Source of the DNA: Plecoglossus altivelis | Lineage: Eukaryota; Chordata; Actinopteri; Osmeriformes; Plecoglossidae | Reading direction: 5' to 3' | Length of the DNA stretch: 64,000 nt | Assembly (NCBI GenBank): GCA_036571765.1 | Contig: BROE01000009.1 | Span: forward strand, 9,240,773 to 9,304,772 | Shown: one piece after another, positions 12,101 to 24,965 of the stretch | How positions within the stretch are numbered: the first letter of the stretch is position 1 | Layout of the letters: every line of letters begins with the position of its first letter | Position numbers and translations under genes: made by a program | Notes under the pieces: model-generated | What the model saw: the letters and a program-made list of their open reading frames with translations, nothing else | The model's database searches: none | Told to the model about the DNA's origin: nothing

Positions 12101-15100
12101 GTTTCTGTTGTGTCTCTGATGTTTGTGTTGTGTCTGTGATGTTTCTGTTGTGTCTCTGATGTTTCTGTTGTGTCTCTGATGTTTCTGTTGTGTCTCTGAT
12201 GTTTCTGTTGTGTCTCTGATGTTTCTGTTGTGTCTCTGATGTTTCTGTTGTGTCTCTGATGTTTCTGTTGTGTCTGTGATGTTTCTGTTGTGTCTCTGAT
12301 GTTTCTGTTGTGTCTGTGATGTTTCTGTTGTGTCTCTGATGTTTCTGTTGTGTCTCTGATGTTTCTGTTGTGTCTCTGATGTTTCTGTTGTGTCTCTGAT
12401 GTTTCTGTTGTGTCTGTGATGTTTCTGCTGTGTCTCTGATGTTTGTGTTGTGTCTGTGATGTTTCTGTTGTGTCTCTGATGTTTCTGTTGTGTCTCTGAT
12501 GTTTCTGTTGTGTCTCTGATGTTTCTGTTGTGTCTCTGATGTTTCTGTTGTGTCTCTGATGTTTCTGTTGTGTCTCTGATGTTTCTGTTGTGTCTCTGAT
12601 GTTTCTGTTGTGTCTCTGATGTTTCTGTTGTGTCTCTGATGTTTCTGTTGTGTCTCTGATGTTTGTGTTGTGTCTCTGATGTTTCTGTTGTGTCTCTGAT
12701 GTTTCTGTTGTGTCTGTGATGTTTCTGCTGTGTCTCTGATGTTTCTGCTGTGTCTGTGATGTTTCTGTTGTGTCTCTGATGTTTCTGTTGTGTCTCTGAT
12801 GTTTCTGTTGTGTCTCTGATGTTTCTGTTGTGTCTCTGATGTTTCTGTTGTGTCTCTGATGTTTGTCTTGCGTCTTTGATGCTTCTGCTGTGACTGATGT
12901 TTGTGTTGTGTCTCCGGTGTGTGCTCTGTCTGTGGTGTTTCTGTTGTGTCTGTGATGTTTGTTTCGTGTCTGTGATGTGTACTGTCTGTGGTGTTTGTGT
13001 TGTGTCTGGTCGGTGTGTCTGTATTTCGTCTGTATCTGTAATGATAGTGGGAGCTCAGGGTGTGAGGAGGATAAAAATCTGCTTCCTTGTTCACACGTTG
13101 CTCTGGTCCCCAGCTGGTGCAAACGTGTGTAACGTGCTCCTCATGCGCCACTCGGAGCTGTCGGAGGGCATCAGTGTGTTGGACGATAGCGGGAAGGTGG
13201 TGGGCACCTCCAAACTGGCTGCCAGGCATGTGAGTATCAGAACCAGGCCAAAGGTCCCACACAGTGCCATGTAGTACTGTGCTAGGGTTTGTATTATGTA
13301 GGGCTGTTCCTGGGGTTTGCATGCTACATGCAACTCTGTTGTTGCTTACTGTGTCACCTCCAGGCCCTTCTTGACACAGCACTCACCAGAGTGGTCCTGC
13401 CGATGCCCATCCTCCTGCTGCCTCCCATCATTATGGCCATGCTAGAGAGGTAAGGTACTCTGTTGACAGACAGTGAAGTCTGTCACAGACTGTAGTCCAA
13501 ACTGCTCTCCAAGCTTGAAACGTGGAATGAAAACACCATGTTTTCATTGAGGAAAAGTCGTAAAACGCTATCTGGTTCCTTCTTTTAGGCATCCAAATCT
13601 CATTCTCTTCCTCCTCCCTACTGTCCCTCCGCAGTGTGTTCCCTGTTATATTCACGCAGAACTGAACCATCCTGACTCCAGAGGTTCTGCCCTGCCTGAT
13701 GTGACTTTAATGGATGGTTAATGATGTGAGGTGTTTATTCAGAGGCTCGGTGATTGACAGCCAGGCTGGACCGGCGGCATGTAGAAGAATGCCGCGCTCT
13801 TTGTGCACTCTGACAGTGCCTGTCCCAGCCCCAGCCCGCTGAGGGGCCAGGTGTGCTTGGGATTCCTGGGACTGAGGGGAATAAATGAGTGGGCGGGGGG
13901 AGTGAGGGAAGCGGGAAGGTAGTGAAAAGAGAGAGGCCGGGTTGGGGGAGGAAGGGTTGGGGGATGTTGATTGTGGGGGGACGGGGGGACGGGGGGGGGA
14001 CGCTCAGCAATCCTCCAGGTCAGCTTACCCTCAGTGGCTCTCAATGATGCGGGAACAGGAGGGCAGGGGGCAGCTGTGGGCCCCGCTGTGATGGATCACA
14101 CTGCTGAGAGCAGAGAAGGAGTAATAACAGCAGCCAGACCCCTCCTACACACACACCTAAAGACACACCTGCACACACACACACACATCTAAAGACACAC
14201 ACAACCCTCAGAGGATCGGGAGATGTAAAACCCGTTCTCCCCTCTCCGGTTTTCAACATGTGACAAAGTACAGAAGTAAAGTTTCTGGTGGATCTTGCCC
14301 TGCTTCTCTCCTTCCATTTATTCACCCCTTTCTCTTTGAACCTTTCACCTGCACTAATTTGCTCACTTACTCACTCAATCACTTTACGCACACTCACTCA
14401 CTCTTTCTGCTTCTCACACACAGTCACTTTTTCCCTTGGACTTCTTCCCTTGCCGTCTTCTTTCTCTCCTTAAACATGTGTAGGCTAATTAAAGCAAGGC
14501 AGGCGCATGTGTTAATGAGCTCCTTCATTAGGCAGCAGCTCCCCTCGTTAGAGAGAGGCGTCACTGGGGGAGGAGGGAGGGGATGGAGGGAGGGGAGACG
14601 GCCTATCTCAGGCTCCTGCTGTGGGATCTGTCCCACACACTGAAGAGAAGCGTGGAGGATGGAAGGGAGGGAGGGAAAATTAAGGCTGTATAACCGATGT
14701 TAAACCGTCAAGGGAGACATAAGTGGTGCTGTTGTAAACTCATGTATTTGTGACTAATGGCCTTTTCATATAATCTGTGTCCTCTCCTCACTATACTGTG
14801 TGAGCGTGTAGAGTGCATGTGTGTTCCTCCTTTTCCCTATTCCATGCTGTACCAAATGTACAGGGTTGTGTAAAAACCTATGTTCCAGGCTGTGTGAGTG
14901 CACAGGGTTCAATGTACCTGTTTTCCTGTGTTCCAGGCTCCCGCTCCTACAGAAGCACAGGAGACTGGTGCTCCCCATCCACAGTGTGGTAGTTCTGGGA
15001 GCCTTCAGCCTGGCGCTGCCCCTGGCCATCAGCCTCTTCCCCCAGATGTCTCAGGTCCTGGCTCTAACTAGCATTCCCCTGCCCTCACTTCTCTTTACCT

Positions 15101-16749
15101 TCCCTTGCTAACTTAGCTAGCCTTCCCTAGTCCACAGTAGCCCTCAATAGCCATGACCCATTGCTTGCTAGCCGTAGCTAACCTTCCCTAGCACCTGCTA
15201 ACCTTCTTTATCCCTCGCTAGCCCCATTAGCCTTTATTGATCCTTGCTAGACCTTGCTGTATTTCAATATCCTTCCATATCACTTTCTCGGTTTGCTAGT
15301 CTTCTGTTTCTCTAACTAACCTCAACTATGCCTTGTAAGACTGCCCTCTCACACTTTAGCCCTTGCAAGCCTTTCTGCCATCTTGCTAGCCTCTCTTAGC
15401 CTTTGCAAGCCTTCAATGGTCCTTTCATCTGCTTTTTTACTGGTTGCAGAGCCAAGACTTCTGCGTCGTGATGAGGCTGGCATACGCCTCGGCCCTTGCT
15501 TTGCCCTCCCCAGCCTTCCTATTTCTACCATCACCCTCACTCTCTCTGGAGTATTGCTCTTTCCTGCTGTATTTTCACTGGCTCAGAAGACCAGGAGTAG
15601 TAGCCTGGTCTAATTGTGTTGGAGGGTTGAAAGGTTGGGGATATTCATTTTTTCATCAAACCAAACTCTTCACAACTATTCAGCTCTAACTGTTGTACTA
15701 GTATAACTCGCGCCAAGAAGAGTCTGGTTGGAATCTAACTTCAGTCCATAGCCTCAGAAGGTGTCATTCTCTCTCAGTGAGTGGCCATCATTTCGCTCTC
15801 CCTCCCTTCCTCTTTCTCTCCCTCTCTTTGTCTCCCCTTTGCCAACCAACTCCGTAAAGAGAGCCAGCCAGCACTGGCTTTAAAGATGTTTAGGATTTAA
15901 TTACCACTGTAAATAGCACAGACTGCCATATGGCAGAAAACGTCAGACATATGTGCCGCCAGCCATCCTGTGAACGCTAGGCTCCGTTGTTTGGCCGCCA
16001 CAGGTTTTCACTCTTCGGTCTTTTTTGCACTTTCACAAGAGTACCAGACGAAAACCTCCCCAAAAAGCAACATGAAGGCCCCTCTTCCCATTTTCCTCCC
16101 CCACCTCCCCAATGTGTCCCTCTCTTTCTACTTTCACACTTACCAGGATGTCTGATTAAAATTCTGCCTCAGAGCCACAGCCATCTGTCTCCAGTTCAAA
16201 TATTAGGAGTTGCTGCTCAAAATTGGACTCTAATCTGCCAAATTGGCTCTATTTGCACTTTTGCAATAAATGTGGGGTTTATTGCTGCCTGTGAGAGACA
16301 CTTTACAGAATGTAAGAGACGATTGCGAACTAAACTGTTACACGTCTCAATGCAGCAGGCGGCATCCCAGAGCACATACTCTCACACACACACAGTCACA
16401 CGCACGCAGACACATACGCACGTGTGCATACGCACACATGCATAAACACACATACATACGCACATGCACACATGCACAAACACGCGCACATGTATGCACG
16501 CACACGGACATGTGCATACACTCATATGCACACAGACCCACACATGCATGCAGACACGCACATACATGCACGCACATATATGGAAATGTATCTCCACATA
16601 GTGAACAGTGTGCGTCATGAACATTGTGGTCATTGACACGATTGACAGGTTTCCTTTTTTTCCTCCCACAGATCGATGTATCACAACTAGAGCCGGACAT
16701 TGCCATGGCGACTGATTGTAAGAGTGTGACCTACAATAAAGGGCTGTGA
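3162..16749 (+). CDS. sfxn5: Sideroflexin-5, mitochondrial inner-membrane carrier
   Basis: Fourteen coding exons: 3162-3221, 4264-4332, 5268-5345, 6388-6414, 6572-6626, 7478-7503, 7651-7704, 8287-8343, 8424-8489, 9568-9658, 13114-13229, 13364-13449, 14937-15054, 16672-16749. All introns are GT..AG, phases fit, and the total is 981 nt (326 aa plus TGA), close to the mammalian length of about 340. Family marks seen: FVGRFRHFLDVIDPRTLF near the N-terminus, the HPDT motif (exon 5), MPFRMSGYIPFGTPV across exons 5-6, an LLLPNQTL segment, and the proline-rich LPMPILLLPP helix (exon 12). Sideroflexins are multi-pass inner-membrane proteins; SFXN1 carries serine, and SFXN5 is considered a more divergent member linked to citrate or amino-acid transport. 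The start is the first in-frame ATG and gives a short N-terminus (MQEPAEC). Introns hold large minisatellites. The exon 13 donor (gtcctg) is weak. Confidence 0.95.
4335..4640. repeat. ~32-bp minisatellite in sfxn5 intron 2
   Basis: About nine imperfect copies of a unit containing CCCAACATGGTC and AGCTTCCTGTTAT. The first copy overlaps the exon 2 splice donor region (gtaccc at 4333). Confidence 0.9.
8517..8955. repeat. 39-bp minisatellite in sfxn5 intron 9
   Basis: About 11 copies of a G/A-rich 39-bp unit built on GGAGATGGTGAGGAGAGGGT, starting 27 bp after the exon 9 donor (8490). Because 39 is divisible by three it keeps a 13-residue repeat open on both strands, which creates spurious ORFs of 242 and 168 codons. 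Confidence 0.95.
9998..10246. promoter_or_regulatory. Cluster of homeodomain-type TAATT sites in sfxn5 intron 10
   Basis: Six TAATTA/TAATTG-type motifs in about 250 bp: 9998-10005, 10044-10051, 10085-10090, 10129-10134, 10228-10235 and 10241-10246. The surrounding sequence is complex and non-repetitive. Candidate enhancer, possibly for the neighbouring emx1; inference only. Confidence 0.35.
11281..11309. repeat. Poly-C tract (29 C) followed by CA repeat
   Basis: Uninterrupted C29 followed by a CA-rich run to about 11340, at the left edge of the large 20-bp array in sfxn5 intron 10. Confidence 0.97.
11440..13000. repeat. Large 20-bp tandem array in sfxn5 intron 10
   Basis: More than 60 copies of gtttctgttgtgtctctgat with a few recurrent variants (ctc/gtg and tct/tgt swaps). 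A diverged, irregular stretch at about 11845-12060 splits the array into two blocks. The unit is nearly free of A on the sfxn5-sense strand. The complement has no stop in any frame, so all three minus frames stay open with a 20-residue period; these are not genes. The array ends about 100 bp before exon 11 (13114). Confidence 0.97.
16378..16575. repeat. Alternating purine-pyrimidine CA/CACG/CATG repeat, sfxn5 intron 13
   Basis: About 200 bp of imperfect CA, CG and TG alternation (cacacgcacg, cacatgcaca), about 100 bp before exon 14. Such alternation can favour Z-DNA. Confidence 0.9.
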
Positions 16750-17032
16750 TTGGTATGTTGACTGCCTGGGTCACTAGGAACCCTGCCCTGGTGGAGACAT
16801 GTGACCAGCCGGACTCGTCCAGCGCCTCCCAGCCCTGCTCAGTTAACCACCCAGCTGACAGGCCTCACAGAGGAACGCTTGCAAGTGTGAAAGACAGGGA
16901 ATGGGTGCACTATTGCTACTACTGCAGCAGTATTGGTGCGATGTTTGCAAAGTGGTCGTTTGAACATTTACAAATCCACAGATCATTGACTAGGACTTTG
17001 AATCAGATATACTTTGACTTCAGTGAACTCTA

Positions 17033-17038
17033 AATAAA
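17033..17038 (+). terminator. poly(A) signal AATAAA for sfxn5
   Basis: AATAAA 284 bp after the sfxn5 stop codon, the first canonical hexamer in the 3' UTR. Confidence 0.7.
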
Positions 17039-18851
17039 CCACATTTGCTGCGTTTCATTTGTCAAAGGATGTGCAAATATATCCTGATAATCGTCTTGAG
17101 TAATGCCCTTAGGGTTATCTAGGCCTGGTGTTTAGTTATGTAATCATACTTGATTCATTTACATTTTCCACTTGATTTCTTATCTGCACTACTATCATAA
17201 GTTTGTTTACCTGGTTGTCAAGGGAACATGGCACGGTTGTTGGTTGTGCGGGGCAACGTGACAAGTTGCCACAGGCTCAACTATTAGAGAACAGTAGCTG
17301 TGCCTCCCTTGCAATGCAAATAAAAACAATCTGTTCTCAAACATGCATATTCCTGGCAGAATGTCATACTGTAGAATATAAACAACTTCTCGCTCGTTGC
17401 TTTAGACTGAAAGCCCTTCATGAAGTGTGTATATTTCTCTTCGTGGAGTGTGTATATCTCTCTTGCTTCTCCCTCTATCTCACTCTTCCTCAACTTCTCT
17501 CCCTTTCCTAACTAGCTCTCCCTCCTTCACCTGTGTCCTCCCAGCCCTCCCGTGTCTCTCCTCTGGGCTTGCTTTGTTCTCTGCATTCCTCCCTCTTGTC
17601 TCTCCATCCCCCGTCTCTCCTGTCTGCTGACTCAGGAGACGGTCTCTGCGCTCGGGGAGAGAGAGGAGTGTGACTCCGGGTAATTGTTTTCTATCAGCGG
17701 CTCTGAGAGGTGTGGCCCTCGTTAGGCACGCTGCCAGTGCCTCACCTGCGGATTCAGCTCAGTGGGGACGGGAGGGCAGGGTGATGTCATTGTGAGAGGT
17801 GGACAAGTGTGGATGTCTCACCTGGAACCACACGGTCAGGACTGTGAAGGAGAACATTTATGCCTCGCAACATAGAACGCAAATCACAGTTGAAGAAACT
17901 TGTTTCTTTTATGCTTTTATTTCTAAAACATTTGAATTTTTTATAACAGTGGTAGCTTGAAAATGCATTTTGTGTGTTGTTAGCCAGAGATCAGTTCTGG
18001 ATCCAGAGAATGGAAATAATGAGTTAATTCTAGATACTTCTAGATCATTCCATCCCACCAGAGACTGAGGGCCTGAATCTGTTAGTCAAAGAAGTCCTGT
18101 CATCCATGCAAGCGTCCACAGGCCTGCTCCGGTACTGGAGTTCAGAAAGGAACACACTGTGTGAACAGGAGGAAATGACAAAAAAACGAAACAAAATCTG
18201 TTCATGGTCATGTTTTTTCATCTGACAGAAAAATAAATAACAGTTATATTATTTACCAAGAATGCTCAAGCAACTCTTCATTGGATATATGGGCTGTGAT
18301 TGGTCTGCCAGCTGAAGCCTGAGCACAACTGGCCACGTGTGGCTTTGAGAAGGCTGCTAGCTGCAGGAAGCACTGAAGGACTGTGATTCCTTGTGGGCAA
18401 ACAGGCAACTGCATGAGGGTTTGGAAAACGACCTGTTAATATCTGTATTTTTACAGTCACATGCAGAAATGAGGTGGTGGTTGTTGTGACGTTGTGGATG
18501 GGGGTACCTGAACACTATATACAACAAACAGGACTAAACGCAACCAAACAGAAGCAGCATGGGAGGGTTGGCTGGATACCTGGAGACCCCTCACCCAGCA
18601 GGCAGCTAGAGTCATGGGGTGAGGGACTTGTATGGGAAAGGGTGGAGGGGCTGTGTTGGGATGAGTTCAGAGATATGCAGGACGCAAGTGTCGTGAAGTT
18701 CTGAGTCTGTGCATCATGGACCCCTGCTCTTCCCCGCTTGTGACTGAGCTGGTCACTCGCTAGTCCTTGCTGAACAGTCTTCTAACTATACTCAACAACA
18801 TGACACAATAAATAGGAGTGGTGTTGGTCCTCGTCGTCTTGGAGAGGCAGC
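17039..18851. other. Intergenic/3' UTR stretch between convergent sfxn5 and emx1
   Basis: No coding exon seen. A minus-strand AATAAA (TTTATT at 17916-17921) could end a long emx1 3' UTR of about 0.9 kb. Sequence at 17640-17790 is complex and could be conserved non-coding DNA, but nothing specific is recognised. Confidence 0.5.
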
Positions 18852-21800
18852 TTAGTCCTCTGAGGTGACGTCGATGTCCTCGGAGCTGCCCTGCTTGGTG
18901 GCTATGCGCCAGCGGTTGATGTGGTGGTTGCCCTTCTTCTTCTGCTGGCTATCAGGACCCTCCTCCTCCAGCTTCTGACGCTTGTACTTAGTCCTCCGGT
19001 TCTGAAACCACACCTTGACCTGCGGACGAGAAGTCGTGTCAGATAAAGAGACACTGATGGGCATATTCCATCTTATTTTTGATTGATACCCACCAGGTAA
19101 CCAGTGGTACAGTTTGTATGAGGACCTGCCCAGTTATTAAACACATAACTGACCGGCAAACAATAGCCTACAAGTGAGGTTTATTATTGTGTGTGTTGGG
19201 GAATGATACATGCTAAATGCTTTGGAAAAAAACTCATAGTATTTATACAGTGTTTATTGCTAAAACGATCCATCTTCGAACGTCACGGGAGCTCCAAGTT
19301 CAGAAGAAGGTGTGTCTAAACAGATGATACCTGTCGCAGGTGTACGTAATAAATCTGATATGCGCGGTAGATGCGTCAAATCTAAAATGTTTTAGTTGTA
19401 CCATATGCATATATATCTTTTGGCTTAATAGCCACGCTGCTTGTTAGTTTAATGTGAACTGAACAGCAATTAGGATTTTAGTGAGGGAGAGTGAAATTAT
19501 ACACTTATTTTACATACTCATATAATACGAGTTATTAGCTTGACAAGACTATCAACCTGGGAGAAGATACGAATTTATAAAATATATGTGTATATATAAA
19601 TAAGTACCCGACAATTCTAAGCCCAATGTTGATAACAAAATACGAAACACGACCTCCCTTATCATAATAGCCTATGATAATCACACCTGTAGGCTATAAA
19701 CCACACCAGCGTTTCATTTAAATCTCATCCCCACTGATCCGTATAACGCCCAATCTGCAAAAATTCTTAAAGCGCGTTTGTGGTTGCCTGATTGTAATTT
19801 TCTTACTCTTCGTTTTCATTACTCAAGTGCGGGAAATATTACACTGCTTTTATTACACATTTAAGCTACATAAAATACAATAATTAGGCCTATGATTTGA
19901 CGTATTCGCTCACAACATTAATTTGCCTCATTAGTCTCAATCTTAAAACACGTGATGTGCATAATTTGTTTGGGCTTCTACTGTACAAAATAAAACGCTA
20001 TGGACTTTAACCAAACATCGAATCCTGCTATTTTTCTCATTGCCGGTGTTCACCTGTGTTTCCGATAAATTGAGGCTGTTAGCCAGTTGCTTTCGCTCGG
20101 CTCCAACCACATAGTGGTTCTTTTCAAAGGCCCTCTCCAGACGCAGCAACTGCGAGGGCGAGAACGCTGTGCGGATGCGTTTGGGTTTCCTGGCGAAGGG
20201 GCCGTGGAGGAGAAGACTATCTTGGGAAACATCGTTGCCTGCGGAAAAGGAAACGACAATCAGATTTAGAGTTGAAAATATGATTACGTTGTGTCAGTAA
20301 GCATGCGTGGTTACAGTAGCCTATGAATTAGACACATTTTAAAACTCAGTTTAGCATAAACATTAGATTCGTTATGATTATAAATAAGAAAATGTGCCTG
20401 AATTGTAATATTCAGCAAGGTATTCAAATATAACATAACATACTGTAATTATAATAGGTTGAATTATTTAGCCCTGACGATACTTTTCAAACGACAATTC
20501 TGGGCAATTTATAACTGACATTTTCCTCAGATCCTATGGATGGGAAACAAATGCGCTCCTTTAACTTTTAGTGCGCTAAACATGGTACGCTTAAGGCTAT
20601 CAGACCGACAGGATATTACATTTATTCATATATAAGCTACAATTTGTACGGAGTTGTTGGCTAATTTGGTTAAGGAGTATTCCCTCCAAGATAGGCCAAT
20701 TAAAAATTCGGAACTTTAAAAATGTTAGAAGAATGTTAAAAGAATTTTGCTGACATTGCTATTGGATAGTTACATTAACTATATCATATATTTCACATAA
20801 CACAAACGTATTAAATACACAGACACACACGTCTACCTTTACCCGACGCGCCTAAATTGCAATAACTCCTAACATTTAGCAAGCGCAGCCATCACTGACA
20901 TTAAACATGTTCTTTCTTTAGCTCACCCTTCACCTGCATGCCGTCTGGTTTTAAGTCAATGTTAATGTTAACTTGTTTTACTTGGCTGATTATCTTTGTG
21001 CAGGAATTTAGATATGTGTTAAATTTTTAACCGATTATTTAAAATCTATTTTGTTTTATTAAATGGGGAGATCTGTTTCCTAAGGTTCTATGGAAAGTTA
21101 TTGTATTAAGTTCTGAACTTGTGCTGCCGTCACTCACAGCCTATAGCATGAGAGCTGTTAAACCGTTCCATTTGGGCAATAGACATTTCATTTTCAGTAT
21201 TTTTCATATGGCACTCAGCGTTATCATATGCAGCTATTTTTTGCCCGTTGAGATGTACTTTAGCCTTTGTGTCGTCACGCAGAGATTTAGTGCCTACCAA
21301 AATAATGGTTTAGTTGACCTCCGGCAAAATCACTTATTACAACAGAATATAGCAGTTATCTAATTCCCGCTGTCCAGATACCAAAGTGTAGCCGGGGGTA
21401 GATCCATATAGTGGAATAATAAGATAAGCAGTCCCCAGCATTATCTATCTGTACCTGTGGCTACTTCTGGTACAAACCTACGCTAGTAGACTGCAGTCAT
21501 CCCATTGATTCCCATTGCCGTCCAAGGTGACAGCCTAAATAATATGTGAGTAGGCTTTATCTAATATTGTCTGTGTATATTAGACCTCATATTCCGGTTT
21601 CTTTATTTGTAGTTGTAGATTTGGACTACTTTTGGTCTGCACATTTTGGAACAATCGTCTGACACAAATGAATGAAACTGAATTGTCCGTACCAATTAAC
21701 ACAACCCTGCAGGAGAGTCTACATACGATGAAGTCTATTATTTCTAGCCGGTCTTCTCCCCACAATACTCTTTTTCATCTACACATACCCAGAAACATGC

Positions 21801-22213
21801 CCGCGCTCGTGCGCAACACAAAACGTTTCCCAGCATGGTTCTCAATGAAGAAAGATACCTTGAAATCTGTGTCCAAAGAACCTGTTTCTTAAAACCCACG
21901 GGTAGAAATTAAGTGGGTCTCGATGTTGTGTTCCAAAGAAGTGCGGATGCTGGAGATGCGGCCCTCCTAGTTGGTGAGGGTTCATGGTCAGTGAGTGGTG
22001 GTTTACCGCCTCGGGGAACACGAGCTCCGGGTTTTGATATAATGACCTTCCAGTTGGACCCTGGTAAGTGTTCATGAAAGAGTCTGTGGGGTTGGGATAA
22101 CTTAGTGCCGTTGGTCGGATGGGATCTTCGGTAGTTAAAGGATTCTCTTTGGCGACTAATGACTCTATCGTAAAGCAACGCTTGCCTGCTGACGAAAACA
22201 TGTTCTCAAACAT
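18852..22213 (-). CDS. emx1: Homeobox protein EMX1
   Basis: Three exons on the minus strand: 22213-21859 (phase 0 to 1), 20238-20054 and 19019-18852 (stop TAA at 18852-18854); 708 nt, 235 aa. The N-terminus carries the eh1-type repressor motif FTIESLVAK (about residues 14-22), then GRSLY, PELVFPEA and the EMX hallmark FYPWVLRNRFFGHRFQ just before the first intron. The homeodomain starts at about residue 136 with KPKRIRTAFSPSQLLRLE and its recognition helix is VKVWFQNRRTKYKRQK, split by an intron between Q44 and V45. The acidic tail ends DIDVTSED. EMX factors pattern dorsal telencephalon and the urogenital system. EMX2 and EMX3 are alternatives, but the neighbours sfxn5 and noto favour EMX1. 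The start is an ATG at 22213; translation from the second Met, residue 5, is possible. Confidence 0.96.
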
Positions 22214-24478
22214 TCGAGGTATCCAGAAAACGAGAAATTACTTGCCACTTCCTCCTTGATGCGAATAAAATCGGCATACACCCTCAAAAGGGCATGATGG
22301 TCCAGTATACAGGTGCCTTTTACCGTTTCGGTTATGAAAATCAAAGTCAATAGATTCGATGAAACTGATCCATGGAGCCGTGCGGGTGAGGAGAATCTCT
22401 GTGGAGATATGCATGAATGTCCTGAACCCCACAACTCACATGTGCTACGCAGGACTGCTCTGATTGGACAGCTACACCTGCCAATGAGTTTTTTCAAGTA
22501 CCTGGCTCGTGGATCACTCGGGGGGGGTTGGAGTTGGAGTTGGAGTCAGTTTAGCTTCTCATCTGAAACTAGCCCATATAGGCCTATTATGTCTATAATG
22601 CAGTGAGTTTGTAAGGATTTGTAGTCTACTGTGTCAGGTTGACGTCTCTTTAAGGCGCGCCAGCATCCTGTCGATGAATTTGTCTGTTTTGTTTGTGCAG
22701 AATGGGTGACATATTTATAGCCTTCTACACAACAGGGAGTCCCTTTCCAAAGCAACAAAGAGTTGCCTGCATGCCCAGTATCATTATACCCAGGGCCCGT
22801 AGCTTTCCCCCGCCGGTCACTTGCGCCACTCATCCAAGGTTGTTGTCTTTGCGTGCGCGCAAATATATGCCTCCGTTTGGTTTTGGTCGAATGTATTTTT
22901 AATCATTCCGCAATCTCGACAGATGAATTATTCTATTTGGTTTCATGCAAGGAAACTTCGAAATGAAATAGTAAGGTTTGTTTGTAAGTCTAGACTTCGG
23001 TTAAATGCCTATTAGAGAAATGGCCATGTTAAAATACAGGTTCATATCAGCGGAATCACTCAAGAAAGTTAAGCGGCAATTTATCGTAATTTCTGAATAA
23101 GCAGTAGCATAACAGGCTACAGTACACATCGAGATAGATCTACCTGCATGAATAATTACAGTAACATAACCTTACATGTCGGCTATAAGTCTTCCCTATT
23201 TCTTTATGTTAACATTGTTAGGCTCTATGAATGCTGTAATTATAAATTTGGCTGAAAAACTTTTAAAAATAAATACTTCTTCCAGAGGGATAACATTAGC
23301 CTACTCGATGTTTATGTATTTTTTATTTGAACACTATTATGTTAATGAGGCCTTGCGAATGCGAATAACCTCATGGTAGCCAATAGGCTGTTAAAACAAT
23401 TTCCAAAATAGATTTAGGCCTTCCTCGGATATCGTTTTATAATCAAGTTTATTAGGATCATACATTTGATATTATTTCATCACATTCCGTAATATAATGT
23501 TGGCTATCTTTACTGTTGTAAACAACATATCCAATTAGAATTGTACCACTTGTTAGCTGAAGAGGTTCAAGCGGTAGTGAACTACGACACATTATGCAAA
23601 CCGCAGTCATCAAGTGTTTGCATGGACCGTAACGCGCTGTTTTAACCAGAAACAACCCGGGTTTTCTTGGCTGATCATACATTAACCATATGCTGTTTCA
23701 ATGAAGACAGTTCCGTCAAGTTTGGGGGCATATGAGATTTATACACACTGCAAAGTCTCTCAAGTCTGCGGCTGTCATTTAGGCTATGTGGAAAATGTTG
23801 TTCGCATGCTTATATAGGCTTCTACAAATGTAATGCAGTTTTACATATATTGTTTTGAAGGAAAAGCCAAAAGAGTCCATGTGCAAAGCATTGTCTTAAT
23901 TCTTAACTACGGTATTTCCCTCAGAACACCGAGAGCCATGGTTAAGCTTTGGTGTTTAGATTTCATGGTACACTCCTAAGTTAATAATTATGTGGCTAAT
24001 ATGCTTCTTTAGTGCATTAGAAAATCATTACCGATGAAATGATGAGGTAGAACAAGATGTTGATTGGGCGTTTAAGGCTAAAGGGCCTTAAAGTCAGTCA
24101 TTGTATTAGAGGAAGTTCTTCATTATTAGAGAAAAACACTTCAAAGAAAAACATTTGAAAGACCATTAGTAATCAGGAAGAAGCAATGGCAAATGCATCT
24201 AGACCACACTGGCAGAGGTCGCTCAAAGGATAAGCACGCAATTAAAATATGAAATATGTGCGTTCATTTTTAAGTATTCTATTTAGCCATGCGAGGACAA
24301 GGAAATATGTCTACTGGGATAGAAACATCGGAATTCGTTTATAAAAATGTAAGACGTTAGAAATGTTTTTAAAATATTGTTAACAAGACTATATTTTGTA
24401 AATGCTATACGTTGTAAGGTCACCGCGCATCTATGCTATACATGGGAACTCTTGGATGCACAACGTGAAAGAGAGTGT

Positions 24479-24479
<1 letters not shown>

Positions 24480-24521
<42 letters not shown>
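24480..24521. repeat. (GA)n microsatellite
   Basis: About 20 uninterrupted GA repeats. Confidence 0.95.
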
Positions 24522-24526
<5 letters not shown>

Positions 24527-24951
24527 TGACTACAATATAAAAGACTTAGTACTTTTTTATATATCAGCTACTTTTCGTTGAGAATAAGAGCAGTCAAAGG
24601 GAACGGCTTCGCATGCCCTTTGTTAATGTTAATATGATCAAATGCTGCGCTGTGGTCGCTGACCCAGACCAGACCTGGTTAATAAATGACTAAACAGCAT
24701 ACCATTAACACAACTAGCCTACATAGCTTTACGCGCACAACTATCAAGCCTCACTGGTGTCATTATTTGTCATCTTTGACATGTCTACATTATCTTCACT
24801 TTACACAATTCAATTGCACAGGAAGGCGGGTTCATCTTCCATGCGTTGTTTGCGCCTTGGTTCTCTGAAATGTCGCAGCAGCAGACGGTTCAATTGCCGA
24901 CACGAAGCGCCTGTTAAATCACGTTATTTTCATGCTGCTGTCAGTGCGGTG

Positions 24952-24965
24952 CTGCCCTCTACTGG
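24952..24965 (-). promoter_or_regulatory. CTCF-like motif, reverse orientation
   Basis: The minus strand reads CCAGTAGAGGGCAG, a 14/14 match to the CTCF core CCASYAGRKGGCRS. It lies between emx1 and noto. Confidence 0.5.

Noticed and set aside
11377..13382. Antisense ORFs of 581 and 481 codons with Q/T/H/R-rich repeats
   Set aside because: Pure translation of the 20-bp array; all three frames give the same rotated 20-residue repeat and there are no codon-bias or domain signs.
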